Of a stretch of DNA of 64,000 nucleotides, positions 1 through 9,256 are shown piece by piece. The position numbers were made by a program, and so were the translations under genes. The notes below the pieces were generated by a model that had not been told where the DNA came from, searched no databases, and saw nothing but the letters and a program-made list of their open reading frames with translations. Where the stretch lies: assembly GCF_022809775.1 (NCBI RefSeq), contig NZ_CP094380.1:1227001-1291000 (forward strand), given 5' to 3'. This DNA is from Pseudodesulfovibrio tunisiensis (GTDB taxonomy: Bacteria; Desulfobacterota; Desulfovibrionia; Desulfovibrionales; Desulfovibrionaceae). Numbering within the stretch: the stretch's first letter is position 1; every line of letters starts with the position of its first letter.

Positions 1-538
1 CCAGTTCGGCGGCAACAGGCCACCAACGCTTGCCGGTTATCTTGCGCTGCAGTTCGAACAGCCCTTCGAGCAGCCCCTCGGGTCTGGGCGGACATCCGGG
101 CACGTACACATCCACCGGGATGATCTTGTCCACGCCTTCCACCACATTGTAGTTTTCCTTGAGCTTGAAAGGACCGCCGGAAATAGCGCAGTTGCCCATG
201 GCAATGACCCATTTGGGCGCGGGCATCTGCTCGTAGAGCCTGACAACGGCCGGGGCCAGCTTCCTTGTCACGGTTCCGGCGACGATCATCACGTCCGACT
301 GGCGAGGGGACGGCCGGAACACCTCGGCTCCGAACCGGGCCATGTCCCAGCGGGCCATGCCCGTGGCCATCATTTCAATGGCGCAACAGGCAAGTCCGAA
401 GGTCATGGGCCACAAAGACATGGCACGGCATACGTCCAGTATGTCCTGTGCAAGCTGGACGTTGACCAGGGGCTGGTCGATGTAACTTCCGTTGGCGGTG
501 AGGAAATCCTTCTGCATCATTGAATCCTGCGCGGCCAT
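1..538 (-). CDS. nuoB: NADH-quinone oxidoreductase subunit B (partial, C-terminus cut by window edge)
   Basis: The reading frame gives 179 residues before running off the left edge. NuoB carries the N2 [4Fe-4S] cluster in the peripheral arm of complex I, next to the quinone site. The family cysteines are visible: the tandem pair C51-C52 in [12 protein letters not shown]117 in [10 protein letters not shown] and C149 in [11 protein letters not shown] chose the ATG at 538 because AAGGGG lies about 7 bases upstream; ATG at 520 (ATGA overlap with the nuoA stop) is an alternative. It overlaps nuoA by 22 bases, which suggests translational coupling in a leftward nuo operon that continues outside the window. 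Confidence 0.95.
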   Translation of the reverse strand, partial: MAAQDSMMQKDFLTANGSYIDQPLVNVQLAQDILDVCRAMSLWPMTFGLACCAIEMMATGMARWDMARFGAEVFRPSPRQSDVMIVAGTVTRKLAPAVVRLYEQMPAPKWVIAMGNCAISGGPFKLKENYNVVEGVDKIIPVDVYVPGCPPRPEGLLEGLFELQRKITGKRWWPVAAEL

Positions 539-894
539 GTAAACACCCCTTTTGCCCAGAAGTAGATGACGGAAAGAATTAGGAAGAACAGAAAGATAAA
601 CACCTTGACGAATGCAATCCATCCTTCTGCCGACGCATAGGCCGTTGAAACCGGGAACAGGTAAAGTACATCAACGTCAAATGCGAGGAAGATCAGAGCA
701 TATACATAGTAGGATATGCCCCACTGCTGCCAGGCTCCGCCGAATGGACGCATACCGCACTCATACGGCATGCCAATGTCTCCGCCTCTTGCTTTCGGTG
801 CAAGCAGAACAGCAAGGAGAATTGGGCCAACGGCAAACAGGATACCAGCAAGCAAAAAGAGGATAATTGCAAAATGCAGCCAACTAAAAATCAT
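517..894 (-). CDS. nuoA: NADH-quinone oxidoreductase subunit A
   Basis: A 125-residue membrane protein with three hydrophobic segments (about residues 8-30, 62-82 and 92-112). Between them is the NuoA loop EFGMRPFG-type motif, here [10 protein letters not shown], which contains the cysteine and the acidic/arginine residues that line the quinone chamber in this family. NuoA is one of the small membrane subunits of complex I. The start at 894 has AAAGGA about 8 bases upstream; a longer upstream reading would add 25 polar residues unlike NuoA. It is the first visible nuo gene, so its promoter should lie in 895-1089. Confidence 0.93.
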   Translation of the reverse strand: MIFSWLHFAIILFLLAGILFAVGPILLAVLLAPKARGGDIGMPYECGMRPFGGAWQQWGISYYVYALIFLAFDVDVLYLFPVSTAYASAEGWIAFVKVFIFLFFLILSVIYFWAKGVFTWPRRIQ

Positions 895-1089
895 ACCCCA
901 TCCTTTGGCTTTAATTTTGCTTGAAAAACCCGCAAAATACCTTTTTACAGGTTGTCCACTGTCATGCACTGAAAAAAAAACTAAGTCAAGGACATTGCGA
1001 AAATTTTGGCAATGACACCAGCAACAAATTCGGCAAGTTACCCGACTAAAAAGGAGGACTATAAAGGTAGGAAATAGGAAAGGACGCGG

Positions 1090-2424
1090 CTATTCGCCGC
1101 ACTCGGAAAAGTAGCCGAATTTGTGACCACCGCGCTTCTTGGCGTGGTACATGGCAGCATCGGCCCGACTGACCAGAGTCATGCTGTCGCGACCGTTTTC
1201 GGGATACAGGCTGATGCCGATCGTCGCACCGACACAGACCTGTTCGCCATTGATGACAAACGGAGATTCCAGAACTTCCAAAAGACCGCCCGCCACCACG
1301 GACGCACTTTCCGCGCCATCCGGGCCTTCAAGCAGCACGCCGAACTCATCGCCACCCAGCCGGGCCAGCGTATCGGCCTCCCTGATCCGCTGGCTCAGAC
1401 GCTCGGCGACCATGCGCAGCAATTCGTCGCCAACCTGATGTCCTTTGGAATCGTTGACCTTCTTGAACTCGTCCAAATCGATGAAAAGCACGGCAATGCC
1501 CACGCCGTATCGCTTTGCCGAAGCAAGGGCATGTTCCAGACGATCAAAGAAAAGATGCCGATTGGGAATGCCGGTCAGACTGTCCACAGTCGCCAGATGG
1601 CGAAGCTCCAGCTCTGTCCGCTTTCGTTTGGTGATGTCTTCGACAACGCCTTCCACCAATTCCGGATGTTCGTCGCACGCCGGAACCACGCGGGAACTCT
1701 CCGAACACCAGATGATTTCGCCACTCCGTCTCCGGGCCCGAAATTCGAAATTGGAGACAAGACCGTCCCGCGCCAACCCCTCACGGTAGGCACGACGCTC
1801 CTCCTCGAAGGCCATGATCGAATCCCAAGATCCGGAAACCCCTATCAATTCCGAGGCGGAATCATAACCCAGAAGTTTGACGAGCGCAGGATTGGCTTCA
1901 AGGTATTTCCCATCCGATGTCCGTTGAAAAATTCCCTCGACCGCGCGTTCGAACAGGGAACGATATTTTTCCTCGGCCTTGCGCAACTGGGCCTCGACAG
2001 CCTTCCGCTGCTCGATCTCCCGCTCAAGCAGAGCCTTCTGCTGATTCATCTGCAGAAAAATCTGAACCTTGCTTTTCAGGGCCTGCACGTCCACCGGGCG
2101 AAACATGTAATCCACGGCACCCGACTCGTAGCCCTGCTTTATGTTTTCCTCATCCTGATAAATGGCAGTAATGAAGATGATGGGCACATGACGACCGCGG
2201 TCCAGTTCCTTGATGTGCATGGCAGCTTCATAGCCATTCATCCCCGGCATCTGGATATCCAGCAGAATGAGCGCAAAGTCGTTTCGACGAACCAGCTCCA
2301 CAGCCTCAATGCCGTTCTTGGCCTGAACGATCTCGCACCCTTCCTGGGACAGCAAGTGATCCAGCAGAGCCAGATTGGTCTGGGAATCGTCGACAATGAG
2401 AACTTTCTGAAGCTGTTTGCTCAT
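1090..2424 (-). CDS. Response regulator with PAS and GGDEF domains (diguanylate cyclase)
   Basis: 444 residues in three parts. A receiver domain (about 6-125) has acidic pocket DD at 12-13 and phospho-acceptor D56 in LLDIQMPG. A coiled-coil linker (about 130-165) follows, then a PAS domain (about 165-285). A GGDEF domain (about 290-440) carries an intact GGDEF active site preceded by READ at the five-residue spacing of an allosteric I-site, so it should make c-di-GMP and be product-inhibited. The ATG at 2424 has AGGAAA upstream. It lies 25 bases behind the ComB-like gene on the same strand and is probably co-transcribed. No partner kinase is visible nearby. Confidence 0.93.
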   Translation of the reverse strand: MSKQLQKVLIVDDSQTNLALLDHLLSQEGCEIVQAKNGIEAVELVRRNDFALILLDIQMPGMNGYEAAMHIKELDRGRHVPIIFITAIYQDEENIKQGYESGAVDYMFRPVDVQALKSKVQIFLQMNQQKALLEREIEQRKAVEAQLRKAEEKYRSLFERAVEGIFQRTSDGKYLEANPALVKLLGYDSASELIGVSGSWDSIMAFEEERRAYREGLARDGLVSNFEFRARRRSGEIIWCSESSRVVPACDEHPELVEGVVEDITKRKRTELELRHLATVDSLTGIPNRHLFFDRLEHALASAKRYGVGIAVLFIDLDEFKKVNDSKGHQVGDELLRMVAERLSQRIREADTLARLGGDEFGVLLEGPDGAESASVVAGGLLEVLESPFVINGEQVCVGATIGISLYPENGRDSMTLVSRADAAMYHAKKRGGHKFGYFSECGE

Positions 2425-2449
2425 GGGCTTTCCTATCAGAAAAAAGGCT

Positions 2450-3142
2450 TCAGGCCACGGAAATCCTGCGCAACCAGACTCCACCGCCGTCGCGCGGCCC
2501 CGCCTTCAGCACGAAATCGAACCGATCCAGATCCATGCACAGGTCGAAATCCCGCTCCGGCGCATAGTCCTTGGTCTCATCAAAGAACTTCAAGGCCCCG
2601 GGAACCGTGGCCAGAAATTTTTTCAACGTCTTGAAACTGTTCGGGTAGTTCTCGATCTCATTCTTGATGTACATGGCGCACATCATGTCTTCCTGCGCCC
2701 GCATCCGTCCGGCCTCGCCCATGGCCACCAGAGTGACGACTTCAGGTTCGGTGCGCCGAACATACTCGACCACGGCAGCGGCATTGACAAACGCCCCGGT
2801 GATCACCTCTCCGGCCCCCAGGGCCGCCACCAGCCCCTGCGTCCCCGCGCTGGTCGTATGCACCAATGTTCTGCCGGAAAAATCCTCGTGCTCAATCTCG
2901 GTCGGGGAATTGCCGAAATCGAAACCATCGATTCGGATGCAATCGCGCTCTCCGACCAGAACGCCCTTTTCCTGCGCCGCGATATCCCGCGCCAAATCCA
3001 CGTCATCCACGGCCACGTATCTTTCCGCACCATTGGCCGCGGCATAACAGGCAAGGGAAAACGCCCTGTACACATCAATGACAACGACAAGCCCTTGCGC
3101 ACTGCGAGCGCCTTCCAGACATTCAGCTATTTTAACGATCAT
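2450..3142 (-). CDS. comB: Probable 2-phosphosulfolactate phosphatase (ComB family)
   Basis: 230 residues resembling ComB along the whole length: VVIDVYRAFS near the N-terminus, the FGNSP motif near residue 76, and a HTTSAGTQG stretch near 94. In methanogens ComB dephosphorylates 2-phosphosulfolactate, the second step of coenzyme M synthesis. Bacteria use the same product, sulfolactate, in other sulfonate pathways, and no other coenzyme M gene is visible here, so the physiological substrate is open. The ATG at 3142 has AAGGA upstream. It lies 25 bases before the diguanylate cyclase gene and is divergent from the UDP-glucuronate decarboxylase. Confidence 0.8.
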   Translation of the reverse strand: MIVKIAECLEGARSAQGLVVVIDVYRAFSLACYAAANGAERYVAVDDVDLARDIAAQEKGVLVGERDCIRIDGFDFGNSPTEIEHEDFSGRTLVHTTSAGTQGLVAALGAGEVITGAFVNAAAVVEYVRRTEPEVVTLVAMGEAGRMRAQEDMMCAMYIKNEIENYPNSFKTLKKFLATVPGALKFFDETKDYAPERDFDLCMDLDRFDFVLKAGPRDGGGVWLRRISVA

Positions 3143-3284
3143 TTGGGTATATCCTTAAACAATGGTTCTGGTTGCTATCTCGCATGCGCAGACGCAAGCG
3201 TCAACCTCATCCGGAAACTTTCTCGGGAAAAAGAACCCGACGGATTCATTGACAGAATGGTCCTTTTATTGCAATTCTCACCGC

Positions 3285-4241
3285 ATGGCAAAAAAATCCA
3301 TTCTCGTCACCGGCGGCAGCGGCTTTCTGGGATCCCATCTCTGCGAACGCCTTCTCGACATGGGGCATGAAGTCCTTTGCGTGGACAACTTCTTCACCGG
3401 ACAGAAGGCAAACATCCTGCACCTCGTCGACAATCCGTACTTCGAGGTGTTGCGCCACGACGTGACCTTCCCGTTATATATTGAAGTGGATGAAATATAC
3501 AATCTGGCCTGCCCGGCCTCACCGATCCACTATCAGTTCGATCCGGTGCAGACCACCAAGACCTCGGTGCACGGCGCCATCAACATGCTGGGGCTGGCAA
3601 AACGCATCCGGGGCAAGATTCTGCAGGCCTCGACCAGCGAAGTCTACGGCGATCCCGAAATGCATCCCCAGAGGGAAGACTACTGGGGACATGTCAATCC
3701 CAACGGATTACGCGCATGCTACGATGAAGGCAAACGATGCGCCGAAACCCTTTTCTTCGACTACCACCGCCAACACAAGCTGCGCATCAAGGTGGCCAGA
3801 ATCTTCAATACCTACGGACCGCGGATGGCCATGAACGATGGCCGGGTCGTCTCGAACTTCATCATTCAGGCCCTGCAGGGCAAACCCATCACGGTCTACG
3901 GCAAGGGAGAGCAGACCCGCAGTTTCTGCTATGTCGACGACCTTGTCGACGGACTGATCCGTCTCATGCAGGACACTCCGGACGAATTCACCGGCCCCAT
4001 GAATCTGGGCAACCCCGGCGAGTTCACCATTCTCGAACTGGCGGAAACCGTAATTGCCATGACCGGATCGAAATCCAGAATCGAATTCAAGCCGTTGCCT
4101 TCGGATGATCCCATGCAACGCCGCCCGGACATCACCCTGGCCAAATCAACCATAGGCTGGGAGCCCCGAGTGAATCTGGAAATCGGGCTTCGCAAGACCA
4201 TCGAATATTTCGATGCGCAGCTCAAAGCCGAACGCGGCTAG
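3285..4241 (+). CDS. UDP-glucuronate decarboxylase (extended SDR family, UXS type)
   Basis: 318 residues of the NAD-dependent sugar-nucleotide epimerase/dehydratase fold. The dinucleotide motif is TGGSGFLG (9-16), the catalytic STSE is at 116-119, and the Y-x3-K pair is Y146/K150 in CYDEGKR. The pattern [11 protein letters not shown] and the extended RSFCYVDD match UDP-glucuronate decarboxylases, which make UDP-xylose from UDP-glucuronate; dTDP-glucose dehydratases are the nearest alternative. I chose ATG at 3285 because homology begins there, although no clear ribosome site precedes it. It should supply a nucleotide sugar to the surface-glycan enzymes encoded just downstream on the other strand. 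Confidence 0.88.
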   Translation: MAKKSILVTGGSGFLGSHLCERLLDMGHEVLCVDNFFTGQKANILHLVDNPYFEVLRHDVTFPLYIEVDEIYNLACPASPIHYQFDPVQTTKTSVHGAINMLGLAKRIRGKILQASTSEVYGDPEMHPQREDYWGHVNPNGLRACYDEGKRCAETLFFDYHRQHKLRIKVARIFNTYGPRMAMNDGRVVSNFIIQALQGKPITVYGKGEQTRSFCYVDDLVDGLIRLMQDTPDEFTGPMNLGNPGEFTILELAETVIAMTGSKSRIEFKPLPSDDPMQRRPDITLAKSTIGWEPRVNLEIGLRKTIEYFDAQLKAERG

Positions 4242-4249
4242 ACTGCGCG

Positions 4250-5299
4250 CTATTCCACGATCTCGGACCGGGACAGAATTTCGGGCAGCAAGGTAATGCC
4301 GAGCCGTTGCAATTCCCTTTTGCTGAATCTCAGGGAAATGGCTTTCGGCGGTTTCGCAGAGAACATGTAGGGACGTGCTCCGCCAAGGATGGACCGGGCA
4401 AGGTCTGCTGCGGCCCCGGCCTGAATTTCCGGGGCAACCCAGAAGGCTCCGAGCGCCCTGCCGGGCCCCACATCTTCCGGAACCAGTGAGAACACCGGAA
4501 CCGGGGAATATTTCACGGTCCAGGCCAGAATATCCGAGGGCAGCACTTTTCCGCCCCCGGCATCGGGCAAGGTGTGCAAACGGGACAGGACCAGCACGCA
4601 AAAGCCCTTGGCCCTCAGGGCCTTGACCTCCATCTGCCACTCCTCCCATCCCAAAACTCTTCTGATCGCCAACCTGCGTCGATATCCCGGGTCGTCGAAA
4701 CCATTCAGGATGGAAGCCCAAAGACGTTTGGAATCCTCGGTGCGATCCATGAGCAGCAAGACCTTGCACACCGGTTTCCTGAGCACAGCCTGAGGAAGGG
4801 AAGGGAAAAACCTGACTCGCGGCCGGTCCAAAATGCCGGTCACATTCAGTGCCGACGCATCCAGGACAGCTCTGGGATTGCCGCGAACCCCCAGATACAC
4901 GACGGGGAAATCCTTTCCGGACAAGGGCTTGCCCAAAGCCTGCAAAGCAGCATCCCCGGAAAGAAAGACCAATGCCGGAGAATTTTCCCGTATTTCCCGC
5001 AACCCCCTGAGGACCATCTGTTCGCTTGCATGGCCCCCTTGCGATTCGATACCAAGAAAAAACGCATTCAGGTCTCGAGGCTTGAATTCCTCGGACAGAA
5101 TGCGTCGATACACCGATTCCCGGCCACCATCATCCTTCCCGCTTGCCACAAACAGAACAGGTCTATTCCCGGCCAACGCCCCGAACAGGCAACTCCCGAC
5201 CAGAAGCATTGCAACAGAAACAATGCCCATTCGCCAAAGCACAGGTCCATGGCGCCCCGGGCACAGGCGAAAAAACAATATCCGCGCAACAGGTTCCAT
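4250..5299 (-). CDS. Periplasmic ABC substrate-binding-like protein
   Basis: 349 residues. A basic N-terminus and hydrophobic segment at about 24-43 (MGIVSVAMLLVGSCLFGALA) look like a signal anchor or signal peptide. The rest has the alternating strand/helix pattern of a two-lobed periplasmic binding protein. Segments such as ALVFLSGDAALQAL and PVFSLVPEDVGPG resemble the ABC_sub_bind family (PF04392), whose ligands are often unknown. The start at 5299 is supported by AGGAAA. No permease or ATPase gene is adjacent, and it follows two glycosyltransferase genes on the same strand, so a sensory or solute-scavenging role is possible. The specific function is not assigned. Confidence 0.6.
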   Translation of the reverse strand: MEPVARILFFRLCPGRHGPVLWRMGIVSVAMLLVGSCLFGALAGNRPVLFVASGKDDGGRESVYRRILSEEFKPRDLNAFFLGIESQGGHASEQMVLRGLREIRENSPALVFLSGDAALQALGKPLSGKDFPVVYLGVRGNPRAVLDASALNVTGILDRPRVRFFPSLPQAVLRKPVCKVLLLMDRTEDSKRLWASILNGFDDPGYRRRLAIRRVLGWEEWQMEVKALRAKGFCVLVLSRLHTLPDAGGGKVLPSDILAWTVKYSPVPVFSLVPEDVGPGRALGAFWVAPEIQAGAAADLARSILGGARPYMFSAKPPKAISLRFSKRELQRLGITLLPEILSRSEIVE

Positions 5300-5352
5300 T
5301 TGTTTCCTGTTACGCTGCCCCCGAATGAATGACTGTTATTATCCCAACCGGA

Positions 5353-6351
5353 TCACACGCCGAGGACACGCCACAGCCGATCAGCCAAGGCCTTTATGTC
5401 GAATTCGGCAACCACCTTGCGCCGGGCGGCCTGAGCCATTTTCTCCCGCAAATCCGGATCATGGGCAAGGCGCAGCACATACTCAGCCCACTCCTCGGGT
5501 TTCCGGACCAGAAAACCGTCCATGCCGTGCTCGATGATCTCGGCATTCGCGCCGACATCCGAAGCAACGGGAACAACACCGCACGCCATGTACTGGAGTA
5601 TCTTGAATCCGCATTTGCCGCGGGTGTATTCGGTGTCATGCAGAGGCATGAGCCCAATATGCATGGCCTGCAATTGACGCACCTCCAATTCCGGAGACCA
5701 GGCAGACCAAAATGTCACGTCTTTCCCCACTCCCTCGTATCTGGCGTTCGACACCACGGAAAACTGAATGGGGCCGACATGCGGAGTCAACGCCTCCATG
5801 GGCTCATCAAGATACGGCAAATTGCCGGACGTCCCCATCCAGCCGACCAGAACCGCATCCCCCTCGTTGCCGCCGGAGCCGCACACATATTTGTCCGTAT
5901 CCAATCCCGTTGGCAGGATACTGACATTTTTTTGATATTCCAAAGCCTTGTCAGCGAGAAAACGATTCCCGGCTATACACAAATCCGAAGAGGCGCACTG
6001 ACGACCGAACCGATCGGCAAACTTGGCCGCCCTCCTCCGCTGCTTCATGCCCTGCAAATCATGCGCAGGCAAAGTCCAGACAGCGTCATCGAAATCAAAC
6101 ACCAACTTGCCGCACTTGCGTCTCAGGGCCGACAGTTCCAATGTGGAAAAAAGTTTTTGCTGCACAACATAGACATCAGCCCAGGGGAGACGACTGAAAA
6201 AGGGATACCGGCGCACCATGCTCTTGGGAATACGCTTCCAAAAGAAATCAAGTCCCTGCTGTCTGCCGAGATCAACAAAAGGCAGCACCCGAAAACGCAC
6301 ACTGGGCAAGTTGGCTCCGGAAGGAGTCAGAAATCCGATTCGTATAGCCAT
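5353..6351 (-). CDS. Glycosyltransferase, GT4/GT1-like (GT-B fold)
   Basis: 332 residues. The N-terminal half has IGFLTPSG and VFDFDDAVW, the latter typical of a group of GT4-like enzymes. The C-terminal half has WMGTSGN followed by the nucleotide-sugar binding region around KILQYMACGVVPVASDVGAN, equivalent to the E-x7-E segment of GT4 enzymes. It is probably cytoplasmic and transfers a sugar during lipopolysaccharide or capsule synthesis; donor and acceptor cannot be read from the sequence. The ATG at 6351 has GAGGTG about 8 bases upstream. A GTG at 6360 would overlap the upstream gene's stop. Either way it is coupled to the preceding glycosyltransferase. Confidence 0.85.
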   Translation of the reverse strand: MAIRIGFLTPSGANLPSVRFRVLPFVDLGRQQGLDFFWKRIPKSMVRRYPFFSRLPWADVYVVQQKLFSTLELSALRRKCGKLVFDFDDAVWTLPAHDLQGMKQRRRAAKFADRFGRQCASSDLCIAGNRFLADKALEYQKNVSILPTGLDTDKYVCGSGGNEGDAVLVGWMGTSGNLPYLDEPMEALTPHVGPIQFSVVSNARYEGVGKDVTFWSAWSPELEVRQLQAMHIGLMPLHDTEYTRGKCGFKILQYMACGVVPVASDVGANAEIIEHGMDGFLVRKPEEWAEYVLRLAHDPDLREKMAQAARRKVVAEFDIKALADRLWRVLGV

Positions 6352-6356
6352 GATTG

Positions 6357-7499
6357 TCACCTCGCGGTGTTCGCGAGCATGTTTTCTATCAGATCAACAT
6401 ATGGAGCCACGCCGAAGCTGCCGTTTTCCGGCCAGCAGAAGGGGGCGGCCAAGGGGTGTTCGGCAGCCGACGCAAGAACGCGGGCCAATTCGACTTCATC
6501 TCCGGGGTCAGAAAAAATCCACTCTTCGGACAGAAAATGGGCGCTCCCATTGCGCGCGCTGGAAACCACCCGGCACCCGCACGCCAAGGCTTCAAGCACG
6601 GCATTGGAACATGCATCGTAATACGTGGCCAAGGCAAAGACATCCGCAGTCCGATAGAACTGCGGCATGTCGTCGACACGGCCCAGAAATTCCACCCGAT
6701 CCGCAACGCCCAGCCTGCGGGCCAACGTGAGATACTTGTCCGGTTTGCGGCCCCCGGCCACACGCAGCCGAAAATTCTGCGGCAGTCGAGCCAATGCCCG
6801 CAGCAACGGGCCAATGCCCTTGAGAACGAAGTTGGTTGCGGCCGTGGCAATGACAACATCCGTTTCCGCAATGCCATGCGCCTTTCTGAGCTGCTGGCGC
6901 TCCTCGGGGGGCACTGGAGTATAGCGGGTCAGATCAGGACGATTGTAGACGACCCGCACATCATCCCTGTTCAGATGCGGATTGGCCTCCAGAATCAAAT
7001 CCCGCACGAAGTGGGAAACCGCGACGATTTCCCGGGAATGGCGAAACCGCAGCACATCCAGAACATGCGTGGCCCAGGACGACGGAGAAAGACGGCGGCG
7101 CAGCATCTTGAAGAAACGGGGAAAGCCGGCAGGCCAGGCTTCTCTGGACAACTTCCAGAACGTGGTCTGCGGGCCGCCACCGATGCGCAGCAAATCCTGA
7201 CGAAACGTCTTCCCCAGTCCCACGGTCAAATCATACTTTCCGCGCCTGCGCGCGAACTCCGCAGCAACAGCGAACCAGACGATCTTGATCCATCGGCACC
7301 CGCCGAAACGCCCCACGACCACAGGCCTGACGCCATGCGGCGGCTCGGCTTCCACACGAGCACAAATGAAATCCACGGCATGCCCTTTGCGCGCCAAGGC
7401 ATCCGAAAGCCTGAGCGCAAAGGATTCCGCACCACCGTACGGACTGAGCCGAGGCATGACTACCGCGATTTTTTTCTGTTTTTCACCAACTGCCGTCAT
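6357..7499 (-). CDS. Glycosyltransferase family 4
   Basis: 380 residues with a classic GT-B organisation. The N-terminal acceptor domain begins KIAVVMPRLSPYGGAE. The C-terminal donor domain contains the VVYNRPDL junction, ATAATNFVLKGI, and YYDACSNAVLEALACG, in which the E-x7-E region binds the nucleotide sugar. NFVLKGIGPLLRAL resembles LPS core glucosyltransferases of the WaaG group, so LPS core assembly at the inner-membrane face is likely but not proved. The ATG at 7499 is chosen because homology starts there; upstream residues look non-coding. It is followed five bases later by the second glycosyltransferase. Confidence 0.85.
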   Translation of the reverse strand: MTAVGEKQKKIAVVMPRLSPYGGAESFALRLSDALARKGHAVDFICARVEAEPPHGVRPVVVGRFGGCRWIKIVWFAVAAEFARRRGKYDLTVGLGKTFRQDLLRIGGGPQTTFWKLSREAWPAGFPRFFKMLRRRLSPSSWATHVLDVLRFRHSREIVAVSHFVRDLILEANPHLNRDDVRVVYNRPDLTRYTPVPPEERQQLRKAHGIAETDVVIATAATNFVLKGIGPLLRALARLPQNFRLRVAGGRKPDKYLTLARRLGVADRVEFLGRVDDMPQFYRTADVFALATYYDACSNAVLEALACGCRVVSSARNGSAHFLSEEWIFSDPGDEVELARVLASAAEHPLAAPFCWPENGSFGVAPYVDLIENMLANTAR

Positions 7500-7576
7500 C
7501 TTGGCGGACACATTGACAGGCAACGCAGGATTGCGCAACCATTTCCTCCGGACAAACCAACACGCAAGAGGCAACC

Positions 7577-8500
7577 ATGATCGTCAGCGCCAGCCGCCGC
7601 ACCGACATTCCCGCCCTGTACCCGGAATGGTTCATGAACCGCATGCGCGCGGGCTTCTGCACCGTGCCCAATCCATTCAATGCAAAACAGGTGTCCACCA
7701 TCCCCCTGAACAGAACGGAAGTGGACGCCATTGTCTTCTGGACCCGATACCCGGCCCGTTTCCTGCCCATGCTCGACGAACTGGACGCATTCGGCATTCC
7801 CTACACGTTTCTCTTCACCCTGATGAGCTACCCGCCGGACATGGAACCGAACATGCCGTCGTTTCCGGCACGGCTGGACACTTTCCTCCGGCTTGCGGAA
7901 CGAGTCGGCCCGGATCGCGTGGCGTGGCGATACGACCCCATCGTGCTCTCCCGCGTCACGAATGCATTCTTTCACCAAAACAATTTTCAGCAGATCGCCA
8001 CCCTGCTTCAGGGAGCCACGCATCAATGCATCGTCAGCGTCATGGACCCGTATGGCAAGACCGTGAAACGAATGAAAAGAATATCCGAGGAATTGCAGCC
8101 CGAACTGACCCCCTCCCCAGAATCCGTATTGCCGCTGCTGGCCGACATGGCAGCAATTGCCGAACAATCGGGCATGACCTTCCAGACCTGCGCCCAGAGC
8201 GAAGCCTTTGCCAATGCCACGGTCCGGCCCGGAGCCTGCATCGACGCAGCTCGCCTGAACACGGTTTTCAACCTGTCCATTCCGTGCCATAAGGATTCGG
8301 GCCAGCGGCCTCATTGCCTGTGCTCCGCATCACGCGACATCGGCATGTATGATTCCTGCGTGTTCGGCTGCACCTATTGCTATGCCAATGCCGACTTTGC
8401 GCGTTCCGTCAGGAACCGCGCCGCGCATGATCCGCTGTCCCCGTCCCTGCTCGGCCATCACCCACCCGATGCCGTGCAGAAATCGCTTTTTGCCGAATAA
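7577..8500 (+). CDS. DUF1848 family protein with a C-terminal iron-sulfur-type cysteine cluster
   Basis: 307 residues. It opens with ISASRRTDIPALY-type sequence (VSASRRTDIPALYPEWF), the signature of DUF1848, and has WTRYPARFLP near residue 55. The C-terminus (about 243-275) is cysteine-rich, CHK...HCLCSASRDIG...CVFGCTYCYA, which looks like a radical-SAM or spore-photoproduct-lyase-like Fe-S site, although no canonical CxxxCxxC is placed at the N-terminus. The family has no established reaction that I know of. It is divergent from the glycosyltransferase operon, with a 77-base gap. Confidence is high for the family and low for the function. Confidence 0.82.
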   Translation: MIVSASRRTDIPALYPEWFMNRMRAGFCTVPNPFNAKQVSTIPLNRTEVDAIVFWTRYPARFLPMLDELDAFGIPYTFLFTLMSYPPDMEPNMPSFPARLDTFLRLAERVGPDRVAWRYDPIVLSRVTNAFFHQNNFQQIATLLQGATHQCIVSVMDPYGKTVKRMKRISEELQPELTPSPESVLPLLADMAAIAEQSGMTFQTCAQSEAFANATVRPGACIDAARLNTVFNLSIPCHKDSGQRPHCLCSASRDIGMYDSCVFGCTYCYANADFARSVRNRAAHDPLSPSLLGHHPPDAVQKSLFAE

Positions 8501-8643
8501 CGGACTGAATCAGACCGCTGAAAAAAACAGAATGCAGGCTGTTCGGAAATGGTGGGATGCAAGGCTTGAAAAAGCTGGAATTCAATACATGAAAACAGAA
8601 AATCACCTTTTTCTCAACATGCTGTCGACCGCAAGAGGACTCC

Positions 8644-9234
8644 ATGCTGTTCCAGACGCCATCTCTTGACCTTGATCTGTTCCTGCTCGTGAACACCCAG
8701 TTGCGATGCGCTTTTTTCGACGTGCTCATGCCAGCGCTGTCCTCGAAATATCTGATGCTCGGGCTGCTCGGCATCGCCGCGATCCTGACCGTGCTGCGCA
8801 AGGGCAAACGTCAGCTCATCCTGTTTCTGGTGCTGCTGGTCGGCATGGGGCTCACGGATCTTTCCGCCAATTTCGTCAAGAAGCAGGTGCAACGCGTCCG
8901 CCCGCTCAACGCTCTGGCTGGCGTGCATTATCAGGAAGACGGTCAGTGGCGGCAACGCCCTGCCGACTTTGTCCAGACCAAGGAGAACGGCACATCCTAC
9001 CCGTCGTCCCATGCCGCGAACACCATGTGTCTGGCTCTGCTCGCCATGACGCTCTGGCCCGGACTGAAAAAATGGCCGTTGCTTCTGCCCTTGGCAGTCG
9101 GCTATTCCCGGCTCTATCTGGCCAAGCACTACCCCACGGACGTGCTTGCCGGATGGGCATTCGGTCTGATCACGGGAACCCTGGTCTGGCTCGTGTGGAA
9201 ACACTGGGCCGCACGGCGGCTCGGATTCGAATAG
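8644..9234 (+). CDS. PAP2 family phosphatase (membrane lipid phosphatase)
   Basis: 196 residues with several hydrophobic segments and all three PAP2 motifs: KKQVQRVRP (about 80-88), PSSHA (about 120-124), and SRLYLAKHYPTDVLAG (about 154-169). The two histidines and the arginines are the catalytic residues of this superfamily. These enzymes remove phosphate from undecaprenyl pyrophosphate, phosphatidylglycerophosphate or lipid A at the periplasmic face of the inner membrane. Neighbouring LAB_N and GT2 genes suggest a lipid A or undecaprenyl role, but the substrate is inferred. It ends 22 bases before the convergent TVP38 gene. Confidence 0.88.
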   Translation: MLFQTPSLDLDLFLLVNTQLRCAFFDVLMPALSSKYLMLGLLGIAAILTVLRKGKRQLILFLVLLVGMGLTDLSANFVKKQVQRVRPLNALAGVHYQEDGQWRQRPADFVQTKENGTSYPSSHAANTMCLALLAMTLWPGLKKWPLLLPLAVGYSRLYLAKHYPTDVLAGWAFGLITGTLVWLVWKHWAARRLGFE

Positions 9235-9256
9235 AAGGGAAAAACGAAGAGAACGG

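Noticed and set aside
1123-2634. Long rightward reading frames across 1.1-3.4 kb
   Set aside because: They lie antisense to the response regulator and ComB-like genes, have no family motifs and reflect GC-rich antisense openness.
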